DNA from: an uncultured Eubacteriales bacterium
GTDB taxonomy: Bacteria > Bacillota > Clostridia > Oscillospirales > Acutalibacteraceae
Length of the DNA stretch: 33,898 nt
Direction: 5' to 3'
Assembly (NCBI GenBank): GCA_900315255.1
Contig: OMYH01000013.1
Coordinates: 1-33,898, forward strand
A program made the position numbers and the translations under genes. The notes under the pieces are model-generated. The model searched no databases and was not told where the DNA came from. It saw nothing but the letters and a program-made list of their open reading frames with translations. Of this stretch, positions 6,513 to 15,592 are shown one piece after another (the stretch's first letter is position 1; each line of letters starts with the position of its first letter).

Positions 6513-8432
6513 GTGAGTAAGAAACAACAGCAAAATGTTCCGACGTTAAGTCCTATTGCAAGCGCTATGTATAACGCACAGCGTAAGGAGATAACAAGCT
6601 CCATCATAACAAGTCTGGTATTTCTGGCGGTAGGCGGCATAGTAACACTGTTTAGCATTTTCAAGTACTTCAAGATTTCAGGCAGCATAACAGACAGCTC
6701 CGAGAAGGTTGACGCATTCGCATGGCTCGTTATTGCGGGCGTAGGTATAGGCGTGGTAGCGATCGGCATAGTGAATATGCTGAAATCCTTCACATCGCTC
6801 GGTCAGCTCGGTTCAATGCTGAAACGAACGGAATCTCATGCCTCACCTTTCCAGGATCAGCAGCTGTCGAGGCGTGTTGCTCAGATGAACCAGTCACAGG
6901 CTATGAAAAATGCAGAAATAGTCAGCGCTGAGCAGCGAAAGCAGGCAGGAAAGAAAGGGTTCGGATTGTTCGGAAAGAGAAAAATGTCAAGCTCGGAGCT
7001 TTACGACAAATATAATCCGCCCAAGCAGCAGAATCAGCAGGGGCAGACTCAGAGAATGACAGCGCCTCCGAAGTCGAGGCCGATGATGGAGCAGAAATTT
7101 GACTACGGACTGCATGAAGAAAAAGAGATGACCTTCGCCGATGAATTTCTCATGAAGAACAAAAGAGATCCGTTTGCGCAGTACCGTAAAGAACTGGGCA
7201 TAAAAGAAGAAGCTCCCAAGCCCATCGAGCATAAGCCGCAGTTCATCAATGCAAACAGAACGGCGAAGACTGCCCCTGCAGTTCAGGGCGGCAGCCGCTC
7301 ATCGGTTGGACTAAACAATATCAGTCCTGTTACAGCAGAAAGCACACAGGCATCACAGAACAATAAATCTATGCTCAGTGAGCTTGATTTCAGCGGTATG
7401 CTTGATCAGACAGCTTCGGCTGCACCTGTTGTTCAGAGTCCTTCGGTACAGCCAAAGCAAAAGTCACTTCTCAGTGAATTGGATTTCAGCGGCAGCTTCG
7501 GTTCGGAAACACCCGCAACGCCGATCGAGAACAAACCAACAACTCAGTCCAAGCCGAGATCTCTACTCAGCGAGCTTGATTTCGGAGGAAGCTTCGGTGA
7601 AAATACACAAACAACGCCTGTTGAAGATACGGCAGCTTCAAAGCCGCAGCCGAGGTCACTTCTCAGCGAGCTTGATTTCGGAGGAAGCTTCGGTTCGGAA
7701 ACACCCGCAACACCCGTTGAAGATACGGCAGCTTCAAAGCCGCAGCCGAGGTCACTTCTCAGCGAGCTTGATTTTGGAGGAAGCTTCGGTGACGACACGA
7801 CATCTGCCGAGCCTGTTGACAATACTGCATCATCTCAGCCAAGACCGAGATCTCTTCTCAGTGAACTGGATTTCGGCGGTGACTTCGGAGAGACAAGCAC
7901 AGTTGAACAGCCTGCACCTGTTGTCACACAGAAGGTCGAGGAAAAGAAAGCTCCGGTCGACGATCCTGTTGCACGCAGAGCAAGCATTAAGATGATCAGC
8001 TTCTTAAGTGACAAATCAGACGATACATTTGCCGAGATAACCGGAGTAGAGAAAATTCCGAGCAATAAACCTGTCGAAGGTACTTCTCCTTACGGTATGC
8101 ACAGAGAAGAAGACGACGGTATGTTCTTTGCATCACGTTCAAACAACACAAGCTTCACACAAGGTTCTGCTCCTGTTCAGCAGCAACATCCGCAACCTTC
8201 CCCACAACCTGCTTCATATACACCTAACAACTTTGCAGCAGAGAAACCTCAGGTCAGACCGAACAGCAAGGACTTCTCCTCGGATATTGTTAAGAACGGT
8301 ACACCTGCACAGAGAAAATATGTCGAGGCATCACAGTTTGACGAATGGATCTGTCCCGAATGCGGTAAGACAAATCAGGAATATGTCGGAATATGTGCCT
8401 GTGGAAGACGCAAACCAAGACGTAAATTCTAA
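6513..8432 (+). CDS. Unrecognised membrane protein with six LLSELDFGG repeats and C-terminal zinc ribbon
   Basis: I do not recognise this 639-residue protein. The start is GTG at 6513, set by AGGAGGG six bases upstream and by the promoter at 6444. Two hydrophobic helices lie near the N-terminus (about residues 25-50 and 65-93), forming a hairpin that leaves the rest on one side, presumably cytoplasmic. A Gln-rich, basic stretch follows (about 110-210), then six copies of a motif close to (K/R)SLLSELDFGGSFG at residues 285, 317, 349, 381, 413 and 446, separated by Pro/Thr/Glu-rich linkers. A further disordered stretch leads to a C-terminal zinc ribbon with Cys 614, 617, 628 and 630 (CPECG and CACG) and a basic tail. 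The regular short hydrophobic/acidic motifs suggest a multivalent docking platform. This is inference. The gene stands alone between its own promoter and terminator. Confidence 0.8.
   Translation: MSKKQQQNVPTLSPIASAMYNAQRKEITSSIITSLVFLAVGGIVTLFSIFKYFKISGSITDSSEKVDAFAWLVIAGVGIGVVAIGIVNMLKSFTSLGQLGSMLKRTESHASPFQDQQLSRRVAQMNQSQAMKNAEIVSAEQRKQAGKKGFGLFGKRKMSSSELYDKYNPPKQQNQQGQTQRMTAPPKSRPMMEQKFDYGLHEEKEMTFADEFLMKNKRDPFAQYRKELGIKEEAPKPIEHKPQFINANRTAKTAPAVQGGSRSSVGLNNISPVTAESTQASQNNKSMLSELDFSGMLDQTASAAPVVQSPSVQPKQKSLLSELDFSGSFGSETPATPIENKPTTQSKPRSLLSELDFGGSFGENTQTTPVEDTAASKPQPRSLLSELDFGGSFGSETPATPVEDTAASKPQPRSLLSELDFGGSFGDDTTSAEPVDNTASSQPRPRSLLSELDFGGDFGETSTVEQPAPVVTQKVEEKKAPVDDPVARRASIKMISFLSDKSDDTFAEITGVEKIPSNKPVEGTSPYGMHREEDDGMFFASRSNNTSFTQGSAPVQQQHPQPSPQPASYTPNNFAAEKPQVRPNSKDFSSDIVKNGTPAQRKYVEASQFDEWICPECGKTNQEYVGICACGRRKPRRKF
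7365..7892 (+). repeat. 96-bp in-frame tandem repeats
   Basis: Six motif copies begin at 7365, 7461, 7557, 7653, 7749 and 7848: four steps of exactly 96 bases and one of 99. Copies starting at 7653 and 7749, with the stretches before them, are almost identical at DNA level (GAAGATACGGCAGC shared), which points to recent duplication. Earlier and later copies have diverged in the linkers but keep the LLSELDF core. Confidence 0.85.
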
Positions 8433-8444
8433 AGCCATACATAC

Positions 8445-8478
8445 AACAGCGGTTTGTATAATGTGCCGCTGTTCTTTT
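8445..8478 (+). terminator. Terminator after the zinc-ribbon protein gene
   Basis: A perfect 8-bp stem, AACAGCGG (8445-8452) with CCGCTGTT (8466-8473), is followed by CTTTTAT. Confidence 0.75.
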
Positions 8479-8487
8479 ATGATACGA

Positions 8488-8541
<54 letters not shown>

Positions 8542-8551
8542 ACATACCAAG

Positions 8552-8583
8552 CCCCCGAGACATTGTGTTTCGGGGGTTTTTAC
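8552..8583 (+). terminator. Second terminator of the + strand unit
   Basis: CCCCCGAGA (8552-8560) pairs with TTTCGGGGG (8568-8576) with one G-U, and is followed by TTTTTA. It backs up the terminator at 8445. Confidence 0.75.
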
Positions 8584-8605
8584 AGCTATCGTGATTTATC
8601 GTATT

Positions 8606-8646
8606 AATAACAAACGTCGATGGGTGTGCATGATCCCCCACCGACG
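8606..8646 (-). terminator. Terminator of the carboxypeptidase-recG-fakA unit
   Basis: Read on the - strand, CGTCGGTGGG (8646-8637) pairs with CCCATCGACG (8624-8615) as ten pairs with one G-U, followed by TTTGTTATT. It lies about 50 bases past the carboxypeptidase stop. Confidence 0.8.
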
Positions 8647-8696
8647 TACGCATGAGCTTAGTTACATATTTGATGTACCCGTCAATCAACAATGCA

Positions 8697-10055
8697 TCAT
8701 CTTTTTCTCTTTCTGCGTTTTTTCTCCTTCATTCTCTTATTGCGTGTTTTCTTTCTGTTATAAGCTATCGTCAGGCATATGTAGATAATAATCAGGAAAA
8801 CAACCACGCAGACTGCGATCATCATACCGCGTGATTTTAATATTTTCCTGGCATAGTCCATAAAATACATCAGCTTGCTGAGTTCAACTGTTTCGGAGGC
8901 TATCAGGTCTATAGTCGTCAACTCCCGGTTGGCATAGCTTATCGTAGCTGTTCCTATCACATCTCCCTCATATACAGGGGCAGTCACACTATCGGGTATG
9001 TTGGTCACGATATCAATACTGCTGCTTTCCACATCCTTAGGCAATATTGAGGAAAAAGATCCCTGAGGTACCAACAAAAGCTTATCCTGATTCCAAGCCA
9101 GCTCGATGGGTATCTCACAAACAGGAGTCTGCTCGTTTATCACGCTTTTCAGCTCCAGGTTTTCAAATGCCCAGTTATAGAGTGTGATCGTGTCTGTCAT
9201 AGCTCCGTTCGTTTCAATCTCCTTGCCGTTTTTATCAACGCATGGAGAGCCGAGAACCACAGCAAGGTAAGTATAACCGTTATGACTTGCGGTAGAAACA
9301 AGGCAGTAACCCGCTTCATCTGTAGTTCCGGTCTTGATGCCCTTTGCATAAGGATAATAATAATCTCCGCCTCTTGTTTCATCGATCATATAGTTTGTTG
9401 TAATAAGCGGATATTCCATTTCCTTATCCACAGACAAATAAGCAGTCGTGGTATTGACGATCTCATTAAACTCGGGAAGAGTGAGAGCATACCTCGATAT
9501 TACGGCGAGATCCTGCGCTGTCGTGTAGTGATTTTCATCATGCAGCCCGTGCGGATTCGCAAAATTTGTATTGACGCAGCCAAGCTCGGCTGCCTTTGCG
9601 TTCATAAGATCAACGAACTTCTGGATAGAACCACCGCCTATATAATCGGCAAGAACCATCGCAGCATCGTTGCCCGATTTAACCATAAGCGCAACAAGCA
9701 GATCATACACCGTGACTTCGGAATCCACGAAATACTGCAGATTTGAAACAGAGCTGCCCGTACCGATCAGCTTATCGAGAACCTCCTGCTTTATCTTTAC
9801 CTTTGTGCCTTTCAAATCCTCGATCTGCTCCACCGCAACAATATATGTCATGATCTTTGTCGTTGAAGCGGGGTAAACCTTTTTGTCGGAATTAATATCC
9901 ACAACAACGGTATCTGTATCCATATTAAGCAAGTACACAGTACTCGCCGAAAGCTTCTCGTTGACCGTAAATGCAGCTGCATCTGCGCAGACTGTTATGC
10001 AAGACAACATTATCATCAATGACAGTATCAGCGCTGCGGCTCGTTTAATCACCAT
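8697..10055 (-). CDS. D-alanyl-D-alanine carboxypeptidase (S11, DacF/PBP5 type)
   Basis: This 452-residue exported enzyme trims the terminal D-Ala from peptidoglycan side chains and so limits cross-linking. A signal peptide covers about residues 1-27. The three penicillin-binding motifs are present: STTK at 64-67 (Ser64 nucleophile), SGN at 127-129 and KTG at 241-243. After the catalytic and C-terminal beta regions a hydrophobic helix (about 408-430) is followed by a very basic tail of Lys/Arg. It is therefore anchored by a true transmembrane helix rather than the amphipathic helix of classical PBP5. GAGGAGA precedes the ATG by about five bases. The gene lies 16 bases after recG, so it is probably co-transcribed, and it has a strong terminator. 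Among dac paralogues, dacF or dacB is most likely. Confidence 0.92.
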   Translation of the reverse strand: MVIKRAAALILSLMIMLSCITVCADAAAFTVNEKLSASTVYLLNMDTDTVVVDINSDKKVYPASTTKIMTYIVAVEQIEDLKGTKVKIKQEVLDKLIGTGSSVSNLQYFVDSEVTVYDLLVALMVKSGNDAAMVLADYIGGGSIQKFVDLMNAKAAELGCVNTNFANPHGLHDENHYTTAQDLAVISRYALTLPEFNEIVNTTTAYLSVDKEMEYPLITTNYMIDETRGGDYYYPYAKGIKTGTTDEAGYCLVSTASHNGYTYLAVVLGSPCVDKNGKEIETNGAMTDTITLYNWAFENLELKSVINEQTPVCEIPIELAWNQDKLLLVPQGSFSSILPKDVESSSIDIVTNIPDSVTAPVYEGDVIGTATISYANRELTTIDLIASETVELSKLMYFMDYARKILKSRGMMIAVCVVVFLIIIYICLTIAYNRKKTRNKRMKEKKRRKRKR

Positions 10056-10071
10056 TATATCTCCTCTTTTC

Positions 10072-12114
10072 TTAATTTAACTGTTGACCGGCATTATTGA
10101 ACAGCATTCTGACCTCCGCTCTGAGTCCTCTCAAAAGCAGATTGTCCTTGTTGTTATATTCGTCCAGAAGTTCCTTAGCTGCCTCCTGCGCATCGTGAAG
10201 TATCCCGACGTTCTCGGCAAGATCGGCAATTTTAAGCTCGGGCAGTCCATGCTGCCGTGATCCGAAAAAATCACCCGGACCTCTGAGCTTTAAGTCCTCA
10301 TCAGCGATAACAAAACCGTCGTTTGTCTGACACAACGCCCGCAGCCTTCGTCTTGCGTCCTGACCCTTTGAGTTTGACACGAGTATGCAGTAGGATTTAT
10401 ACTCTCCCCTGCCGACTCTTCCTCTGAGCTGATGCAGCTGTGACAGACCGAATCTGTCGGCATTTTCTATCATCATTATTACCGCATTGGGAACATTCAC
10501 TCCAACCTCGATAACCGTTGTCGAAACCAGAACATCGATCTCGCCTTTCACGAATCTCTGCATAACGTCATCTTTGGCAGAGGCCTTCATTTTGCCGTGC
10601 AGCACCTCCACACGATAGTCCTTGAAGCTGCCTTTTTTGAGATCCTCGGCATAATCTACAGCGCTGATCAATCCTGTTTCGTTGTTATCAACAGCAGGGC
10701 AAACGATATAGCACTGCCTGCCCTCGTTTATATTCTTGATGATAAAATTATATGCCCGAAGTCTAACCGAATCATCGATCAGCATCGTATCCACGACCTG
10801 TCTTCCGGGGGGCAGCTCATCAATGACAGACAGATCGAGATCGCCGTAGATCATCAATGCAAGCGTTCTCGGGATAGGTGTTGCCGACATTACAAGCAGG
10901 TGGGGATTTTTTCCCTTTGCGAGAAGATCTGATCTCTGACGAACACCAAATCTGTGCTGCTCATCGGTAATGACAAGCCCGAGCTTTGAAAACTCAACGT
11001 TATCGGATATGAGCGAATGGGTACCCACGATGAAGTCTATCTCTCCGTTTGAGAGGGCCTGGAGAATTATTCTTTTCTGCTTTGCGGTCATTGAACCCGT
11101 GAGCAGCGCCGTTTTTACCTTGGTACCTTTAAACAGCTTTGAAAATGTTTCATAATGCTGTGCGGCAAGTATCTCTGTGGGAGCCATCATAGCCGCTTGA
11201 TAACCCTCCATGATACAAGAATAAGCGCAGGCGGCTGCTACCATAGTTTTTCCCGAGCCGACATCACCCTGAACAAGTCGGTTCATTGAGCTTTTCTTAT
11301 TTATCATATCGTCAATACAGTCGCCGATCGCTCGTTTTTGAGCGTTTGTCAATGTATAAGGCAAAAGCCCGACGAATTCTTCGGTATGATCGGCAGAGAT
11401 AACTATCTCCGATCTTTTCTTGGCGATCGACTTTATTGATGTAAGACCAAGAACAAGCACAAGCAGTTCTTCAAAAATCAGCCTGCGTCTTGCCTTTTTG
11501 ACGTCCTCCATATTACTCGGAAAATGTATCTTTGTGAGTGCAGATTTAAGCCCCGCAAGGTTATATTTATATCTGATATAATCAGGTATGGGATCGATTA
11601 TCACCTCCGGCAGCATTGCGACAGCCTGTTTTGCAGACGCCTCTATCTGTTTTGTTGTAAGACCCGCAACCTGACTGTAGATCGGGTGTACGACCTCACC
11701 GACATCGGGTCTTAAAAACACGGGACTCACCATTTCTTTATATCCCCCGCTCTGCGAGATCTTACCGTAAAACAAATACTCCTCATTCGTTTTTAGCATT
11801 GAACGGATATATCTGTTGTTAAAGAATGTTAATATAAGATGATCCGAACCGTCATATACCCTTGTTTTGGCAAGAATTCTTCCTCCGGAGATTATTGTTT
11901 CGGACACAGGCTGCATTACAAATGCTTTAATGCAGACAGTATCACCGACCTCTGCTTTATCTATCGGACACGGACTGCTCCAATCCTCATAGGTTCTCGG
12001 ATAAAAACGCACAAGGGCACCGACAGTGTCAATGCCCAGCTTTCTGTAGAGCTGACCCTTTTTACTGCCGATGCCGTTTAAATGTTCTATTGGAATCTCA
12101 AAAAGTGAAGCCAA
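10072..12114 (-). CDS. recG: ATP-dependent DNA helicase RecG
   Basis: This 680-residue helicase remodels stalled replication forks and branch-migrates Holliday junctions. The N-terminal wedge/OB domain begins LFEIPIEHLNGIGSKKGQLY and contains the OB segment around residues 60-120. The helicase core has Walker A GDVGSGKT at 283-290, DEQH box at 384-387 and the later motif with QLRGRVGRGEYKSYC. The length is normal for the family. The start codon is TTG at 12114: no ATG or GTG is near, AAAGGTTG lies about eight bases upstream, and the resulting N-terminus fits the family. It follows fakA by 12 bases, with the fakA stop codon inside the spacer that carries its ribosome site. This fakA-recG order is common in Firmicutes. 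Confidence 0.95.
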   Translation of the reverse strand: MASLFEIPIEHLNGIGSKKGQLYRKLGIDTVGALVRFYPRTYEDWSSPCPIDKAEVGDTVCIKAFVMQPVSETIISGGRILAKTRVYDGSDHLILTFFNNRYIRSMLKTNEEYLFYGKISQSGGYKEMVSPVFLRPDVGEVVHPIYSQVAGLTTKQIEASAKQAVAMLPEVIIDPIPDYIRYKYNLAGLKSALTKIHFPSNMEDVKKARRRLIFEELLVLVLGLTSIKSIAKKRSEIVISADHTEEFVGLLPYTLTNAQKRAIGDCIDDMINKKSSMNRLVQGDVGSGKTMVAAACAYSCIMEGYQAAMMAPTEILAAQHYETFSKLFKGTKVKTALLTGSMTAKQKRIILQALSNGEIDFIVGTHSLISDNVEFSKLGLVITDEQHRFGVRQRSDLLAKGKNPHLLVMSATPIPRTLALMIYGDLDLSVIDELPPGRQVVDTMLIDDSVRLRAYNFIIKNINEGRQCYIVCPAVDNNETGLISAVDYAEDLKKGSFKDYRVEVLHGKMKASAKDDVMQRFVKGEIDVLVSTTVIEVGVNVPNAVIMMIENADRFGLSQLHQLRGRVGRGEYKSYCILVSNSKGQDARRRLRALCQTNDGFVIADEDLKLRGPGDFFGSRQHGLPELKIADLAENVGILHDAQEAAKELLDEYNNKDNLLLRGLRAEVRMLFNNAGQQLN

Positions 12115-12126
12115 TTAAATCAACCT

Positions 12127-13809
12127 TTATTCAACCGAAATGATAAAATAGTATACGGGCTGACCGCCGTTTACATAGGAAATATCAATATTATCTCCGT
12201 ATTTTGCGGTGAGTATATCAACTACCTCTTTAGACTGTTCTTCGGTCACACCCTCGCCGCTGATCACCGTGATGAACGCAGTATCCTTCGATACAAGCTT
12301 CTTTGTGACCTTAACTGCAGCCTTAACGATATCCTTCTCCGTTATAGTGAGCTTGCCGTTCTCAAGTGCGATGATCTCGTTTTCCTTGATCTTATGCAGT
12401 CCTACACCGAAATCCGAATCTCTTGCAGCGAATGTTACAAGACCTGTCTGTACATCGCCGTAAGAATTGCTGACTATATCAAGAGCCTCGTCAATGTCCT
12501 CACAATCGGGATCAAAAGCCAAAAGTGCGGATATACCCTGCGGAATAGTCTTTGTCGGAATTACAATAACCTCTCTGTCCTCTGCAAGCGGAACAGCCTG
12601 CTCGGCAGCCATAATTATATTTTTATTATTGGGCAGTACAACTACCTTCTTTGCAGGTGTTGCCATAACCGCCTTGAAGATATCCTCTGTGCTGGGGTTC
12701 ATAGACTGACCGCCGCTGACTACATTTGCACAGCCGCAATCCTTAAACAGCTCCACCAGACCCTCGCCTGCTGCTACTGCTACGAAACCAAGCTCTTCGA
12801 CCGGCTCGGCAATAGTCAACGTTTCTGCACTTTCTTCCTCGGTTTTCTGCTTTGCCTGTTCCTCGGCTTCCTGAGCCTTCTTATGCTGCTCCTTCATATT
12901 CTCTACCTTGACGGTGAGCAGTGAGCCGTATTCAAGACCCGCCTGAAGAGCATTGCCCGGATTCTCCGTGTGCACATGGACCTTGATGATCTCCTCGTCA
13001 TCTACCACAACAACACAATCGCCTATTGTCTGGAGAAAACCTCTGAGCTCCTGTGTGTCTGTTGCTATGTCAGGATCTCGTCCTACAATAAACTCTGTGC
13101 AGTATGTAAATCTGATGTCATCGTCAAACTGAGCCGCAGCCGATCTGAAGTAATCGTCATCTTCGGCCTTATTGTCGTCTGATTCATTGAATTCAATGAT
13201 CTCGCCGTCTTTGAAAACGGAGAGCATACCCTCGAATATGGTACATAGACCCTTGCCGCCTGCGTCTACAACATTTGCTTTCTTCAGCACGGGCAGCATC
13301 TCGGGAGTCAATGCGAGAGCCTCGTTTGCAGCCTTAACCACTGCTTCCCATACGATAACGGGGTCGTTCTGTGTCGCAGAAAGCTCGTTTCCTGCTTCAT
13401 AAGCCATTCTTGCTACTGTGAGGATAGTTCCCTCTGTAGGCTTCATGACTGCTTTATACGCAGCCTCGACGCCCATTCCCAATGCGTCTGTAAGATCTCG
13501 TCCGTCCGCCTCTGTCTTGCCCTGCAGCCCCATTGAAAAGCCGCGGAAAATCAGCGACAAAATTACGCCGGAGTTGCCTCTTGCTCCTCTGAGCATTGCA
13601 GAAGCGACCTTCTTAGAGATAGTTGCAACATCATCGGTCTCAAAGGTTTCGAGCATTTTTGCAGCCGCACTGATAGTCATTGACATATTTGTACCCGTAT
13701 CTCCGTCGGGAACCGGGAATATATTAAGATCATCAATAGCAGACTTTTTGATACATATGTTATTCGAGCCTGAGATAATTGCATTTTTCAGACATTTTGC
13801 ACTTATCAT
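12127..13809 (-). CDS. fakA: Fatty acid kinase subunit FakA (DAK2/DegV-like, YloV)
   Basis: This 560-residue ATP-binding subunit phosphorylates fatty acids held by a FakB (DegV) partner, feeding exogenous fatty acids into phospholipid synthesis. The DAK2 (dihydroxyacetone-kinase-like) domain covers about residues 1-200, with PVPDGDTGTN at 32-41 (the Asp residues bind Mg-ATP) and GARGNSGVIL at about 85-94. A middle domain follows, then a Glu/Gln/Lys-rich linker (about 300-330) and the C-terminal region ending in an ISYVNGGQPVYYFIISVE tail. AGGAAG precedes the ATG by nine bases. The usual upstream neighbour (Asp23-family gene) is absent; a lipoprotein gene lies there instead. No fakB gene is in the window. 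Confidence 0.93.
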   Translation of the reverse strand: MISAKCLKNAIISGSNNICIKKSAIDDLNIFPVPDGDTGTNMSMTISAAAKMLETFETDDVATISKKVASAMLRGARGNSGVILSLIFRGFSMGLQGKTEADGRDLTDALGMGVEAAYKAVMKPTEGTILTVARMAYEAGNELSATQNDPVIVWEAVVKAANEALALTPEMLPVLKKANVVDAGGKGLCTIFEGMLSVFKDGEIIEFNESDDNKAEDDDYFRSAAAQFDDDIRFTYCTEFIVGRDPDIATDTQELRGFLQTIGDCVVVVDDEEIIKVHVHTENPGNALQAGLEYGSLLTVKVENMKEQHKKAQEAEEQAKQKTEEESAETLTIAEPVEELGFVAVAAGEGLVELFKDCGCANVVSGGQSMNPSTEDIFKAVMATPAKKVVVLPNNKNIIMAAEQAVPLAEDREVIVIPTKTIPQGISALLAFDPDCEDIDEALDIVSNSYGDVQTGLVTFAARDSDFGVGLHKIKENEIIALENGKLTITEKDIVKAAVKVTKKLVSKDTAFITVISGEGVTEEQSKEVVDILTAKYGDNIDISYVNGGQPVYYFIISVE

Positions 13810-13865
13810 TGTGACACACTTCCTATCATATATTTGAATTTCAGATCAATAATTTACCATATTTT

Positions 13866-13894
13866 ATTATAGCACAAAGTACCGCCCAATTAAA
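13866..13894 (-). promoter_or_regulatory. Possible promoter of fakA
   Basis: On the - strand a perfect TATAAT (13871-13866) is preceded, 17 bases away, by a weak TTTAAT (13894-13889). The -10 element is good and the -35 poor, so this may be a weak or regulated promoter in the 109-base gap before fakA. Confidence 0.45.
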
Positions 13895-13918
13895 TGAACA
13901 TATTATAAACTTTGTGTA

Positions 13919-15535
13919 TTATTCTTCATCTTCGCCTTCATAGTAGGCATAAGGATCGTACCCGATATCGTCATTGTAGTACTCATCTTCTGATGTGAAC
14001 TCCTCGGACTCGGTATCCTGCGATTCGATATCTTCGCCTTCCTCGGTGTCCTCCGATTCGGTTTTGGACTCGTCCTTATCGGTATCACTGTCGGTTTGCT
14101 CGGTAACGTGTGATACAGTCCTGCTCGTCGACGGAGATTTCTGCTTTTTCTCAAATGCGTCAAACGCCTCTGCGTCCTCAATATAATCAAGCTTTTCTAC
14201 CAGATACTTCGGACTTCCCAGAAACTCGCTCTCAACATCTTCGAGCTCTTCAAAGCTCTTGATAGAGTATGCGTGGTAATTCGCAAGGGTAGTATCCTCG
14301 TAAACAAGATTATTCTTCATGTCAACACTTCCTGCGTCAAGAGTTGACGTAACATAAAGCTCTCCAACCACGGTATCGCCCGGCTTAATAAAGCCCGAAC
14401 CACCCGAATCCTGACATACAAACGTACCTGTGACTTTATATACAGCGGTGAATAGATTATCGCTGTATTGAAGCGAATTAAGCGAATAGTAGCAACCGAC
14501 AGGCTCATATTCAAATGACGCGTTGAAATTAGACAACATAAAGTCGTTCTTTATTCTCATGACGTCAGTTACCTTGATACGCTTCTTCACCTTAGAGCCG
14601 TTCTCATCTTTTGACTCAACGTCTGTATACTCCTCGGTTTCGAGCCGTTCTTCCTGAAAATCTTCGTTATAATCTTCTCCGTCACCGTCTTCTTGCTCAC
14701 CTTCCGGCTGTGTACTGTCGGAGGAGGTCTGATCACTATCGCTGTACGGGTCATACTCCTCGTCTGTATCGTCGCCGAAATACCAGTTCAAGGACTTATA
14801 GGCTGTTTCTGTGCCCTCAACATACTCTCTGACCATATAACGCATTTTTGCCGTGACCGTATCATAAGATACGCCCATCATGGTAGAAACATACTTTGAC
14901 AGACCTACAACAGTATATTTTTTGACATCTTCTGTGAACACATATCCGTTTCTCTCTGCAAGATCTTTGTTGAATTCCGCACGAACTACGATCTTATCGC
15001 CGTTGGACAGATCGTGGTTATCACAGTAAAACGTCACGTTATCAATGATATACTGGATACAATTTGATTTATCTATCTGAACCGATCCGTAGGGGGCAAC
15101 GCCGTTGAATTTAAGGCTTAGCCCATCAAAAGGACTCATCTCTACCTTATCTTCAAGACCCTCGATCGTGTATTCAAATGAGCTGTCTATGAATTTCAGA
15201 TCAAGAGCTGCCGCCAGTCCCTCATCGTATGTTACATTTATCGTCACAACATCTCCGTTGGAAAAATAAGAATCCTCATCGCTCTTTCCCTCAAAATCAA
15301 ATTTGAAGCTCTCTGCGAATCGAAGCGCCGCAGTCTTGTCCTTCTTGCCGTCTGCGTATATCTTGTTTATAGCTAAATCGTCAACCTTTATGTCAAGCCT
15401 TCCGTGTTCGGTGTAGCCGACCACCGTCACATTGGTGAAATCCTTGACCGAATATTCCACCTTACCGCACGCCGAAAAAATCGCCAGCGATGATATACAT
15501 AGTATCATGATCATAATTTTGCGCAATAGCTTCAT
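13919..15535 (-). CDS. Lipoprotein with duplicated domain and acidic tail, function unknown
   Basis: I do not recognise a family with known function. The 538-residue protein has a lipoprotein signal (hydrophobic residues 7-20, then FSAC with Cys23 as the lipidated residue), so it should be tethered to the outer face of the membrane. Two related domains follow, about 36-127 and 138-212, each with a central SNGD (92-95, 177-180) and ending YT(I/V)xGL. An Asp/Glu/Ser-rich segment lies at about 265-300, a second folded region with a possible beta structure at about 310-460, and the last 65 residues are strongly acidic (Glu, Asp, Ser, Thr, Tyr). GGAGGT precedes the ATG, and a good promoter lies at 15593. 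Such NGD repeats occur in other clostridial surface proteins, which suggests envelope binding or sensing. This is a guess. Confidence 0.8.
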   Translation of the reverse strand: MKLLRKIMIMILCISSLAIFSACGKVEYSVKDFTNVTVVGYTEHGRLDIKVDDLAINKIYADGKKDKTAALRFAESFKFDFEGKSDEDSYFSNGDVVTINVTYDEGLAAALDLKFIDSSFEYTIEGLEDKVEMSPFDGLSLKFNGVAPYGSVQIDKSNCIQYIIDNVTFYCDNHDLSNGDKIVVRAEFNKDLAERNGYVFTEDVKKYTVVGLSKYVSTMMGVSYDTVTAKMRYMVREYVEGTETAYKSLNWYFGDDTDEEYDPYSDSDQTSSDSTQPEGEQEDGDGEDYNEDFQEERLETEEYTDVESKDENGSKVKKRIKVTDVMRIKNDFMLSNFNASFEYEPVGCYYSLNSLQYSDNLFTAVYKVTGTFVCQDSGGSGFIKPGDTVVGELYVTSTLDAGSVDMKNNLVYEDTTLANYHAYSIKSFEELEDVESEFLGSPKYLVEKLDYIEDAEAFDAFEKKQKSPSTSRTVSHVTEQTDSDTDKDESKTESEDTEEGEDIESQDTESEEFTSEDEYYNDDIGYDPYAYYEGEDEE

Positions 15536-15592
15536 AGATTGACCTCCATTACTAATCGTTACAATTCGGCATAATTATACACTTTAAATTAG

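Noticed and set aside
7378-7995. Second long frame overlapping the 96-bp repeats
   Set aside because: It is an out-of-frame reading of the repeats with Ser/Arg/Leu bias; the real frame has promoter, ribosome site, membrane helices and a zinc ribbon.
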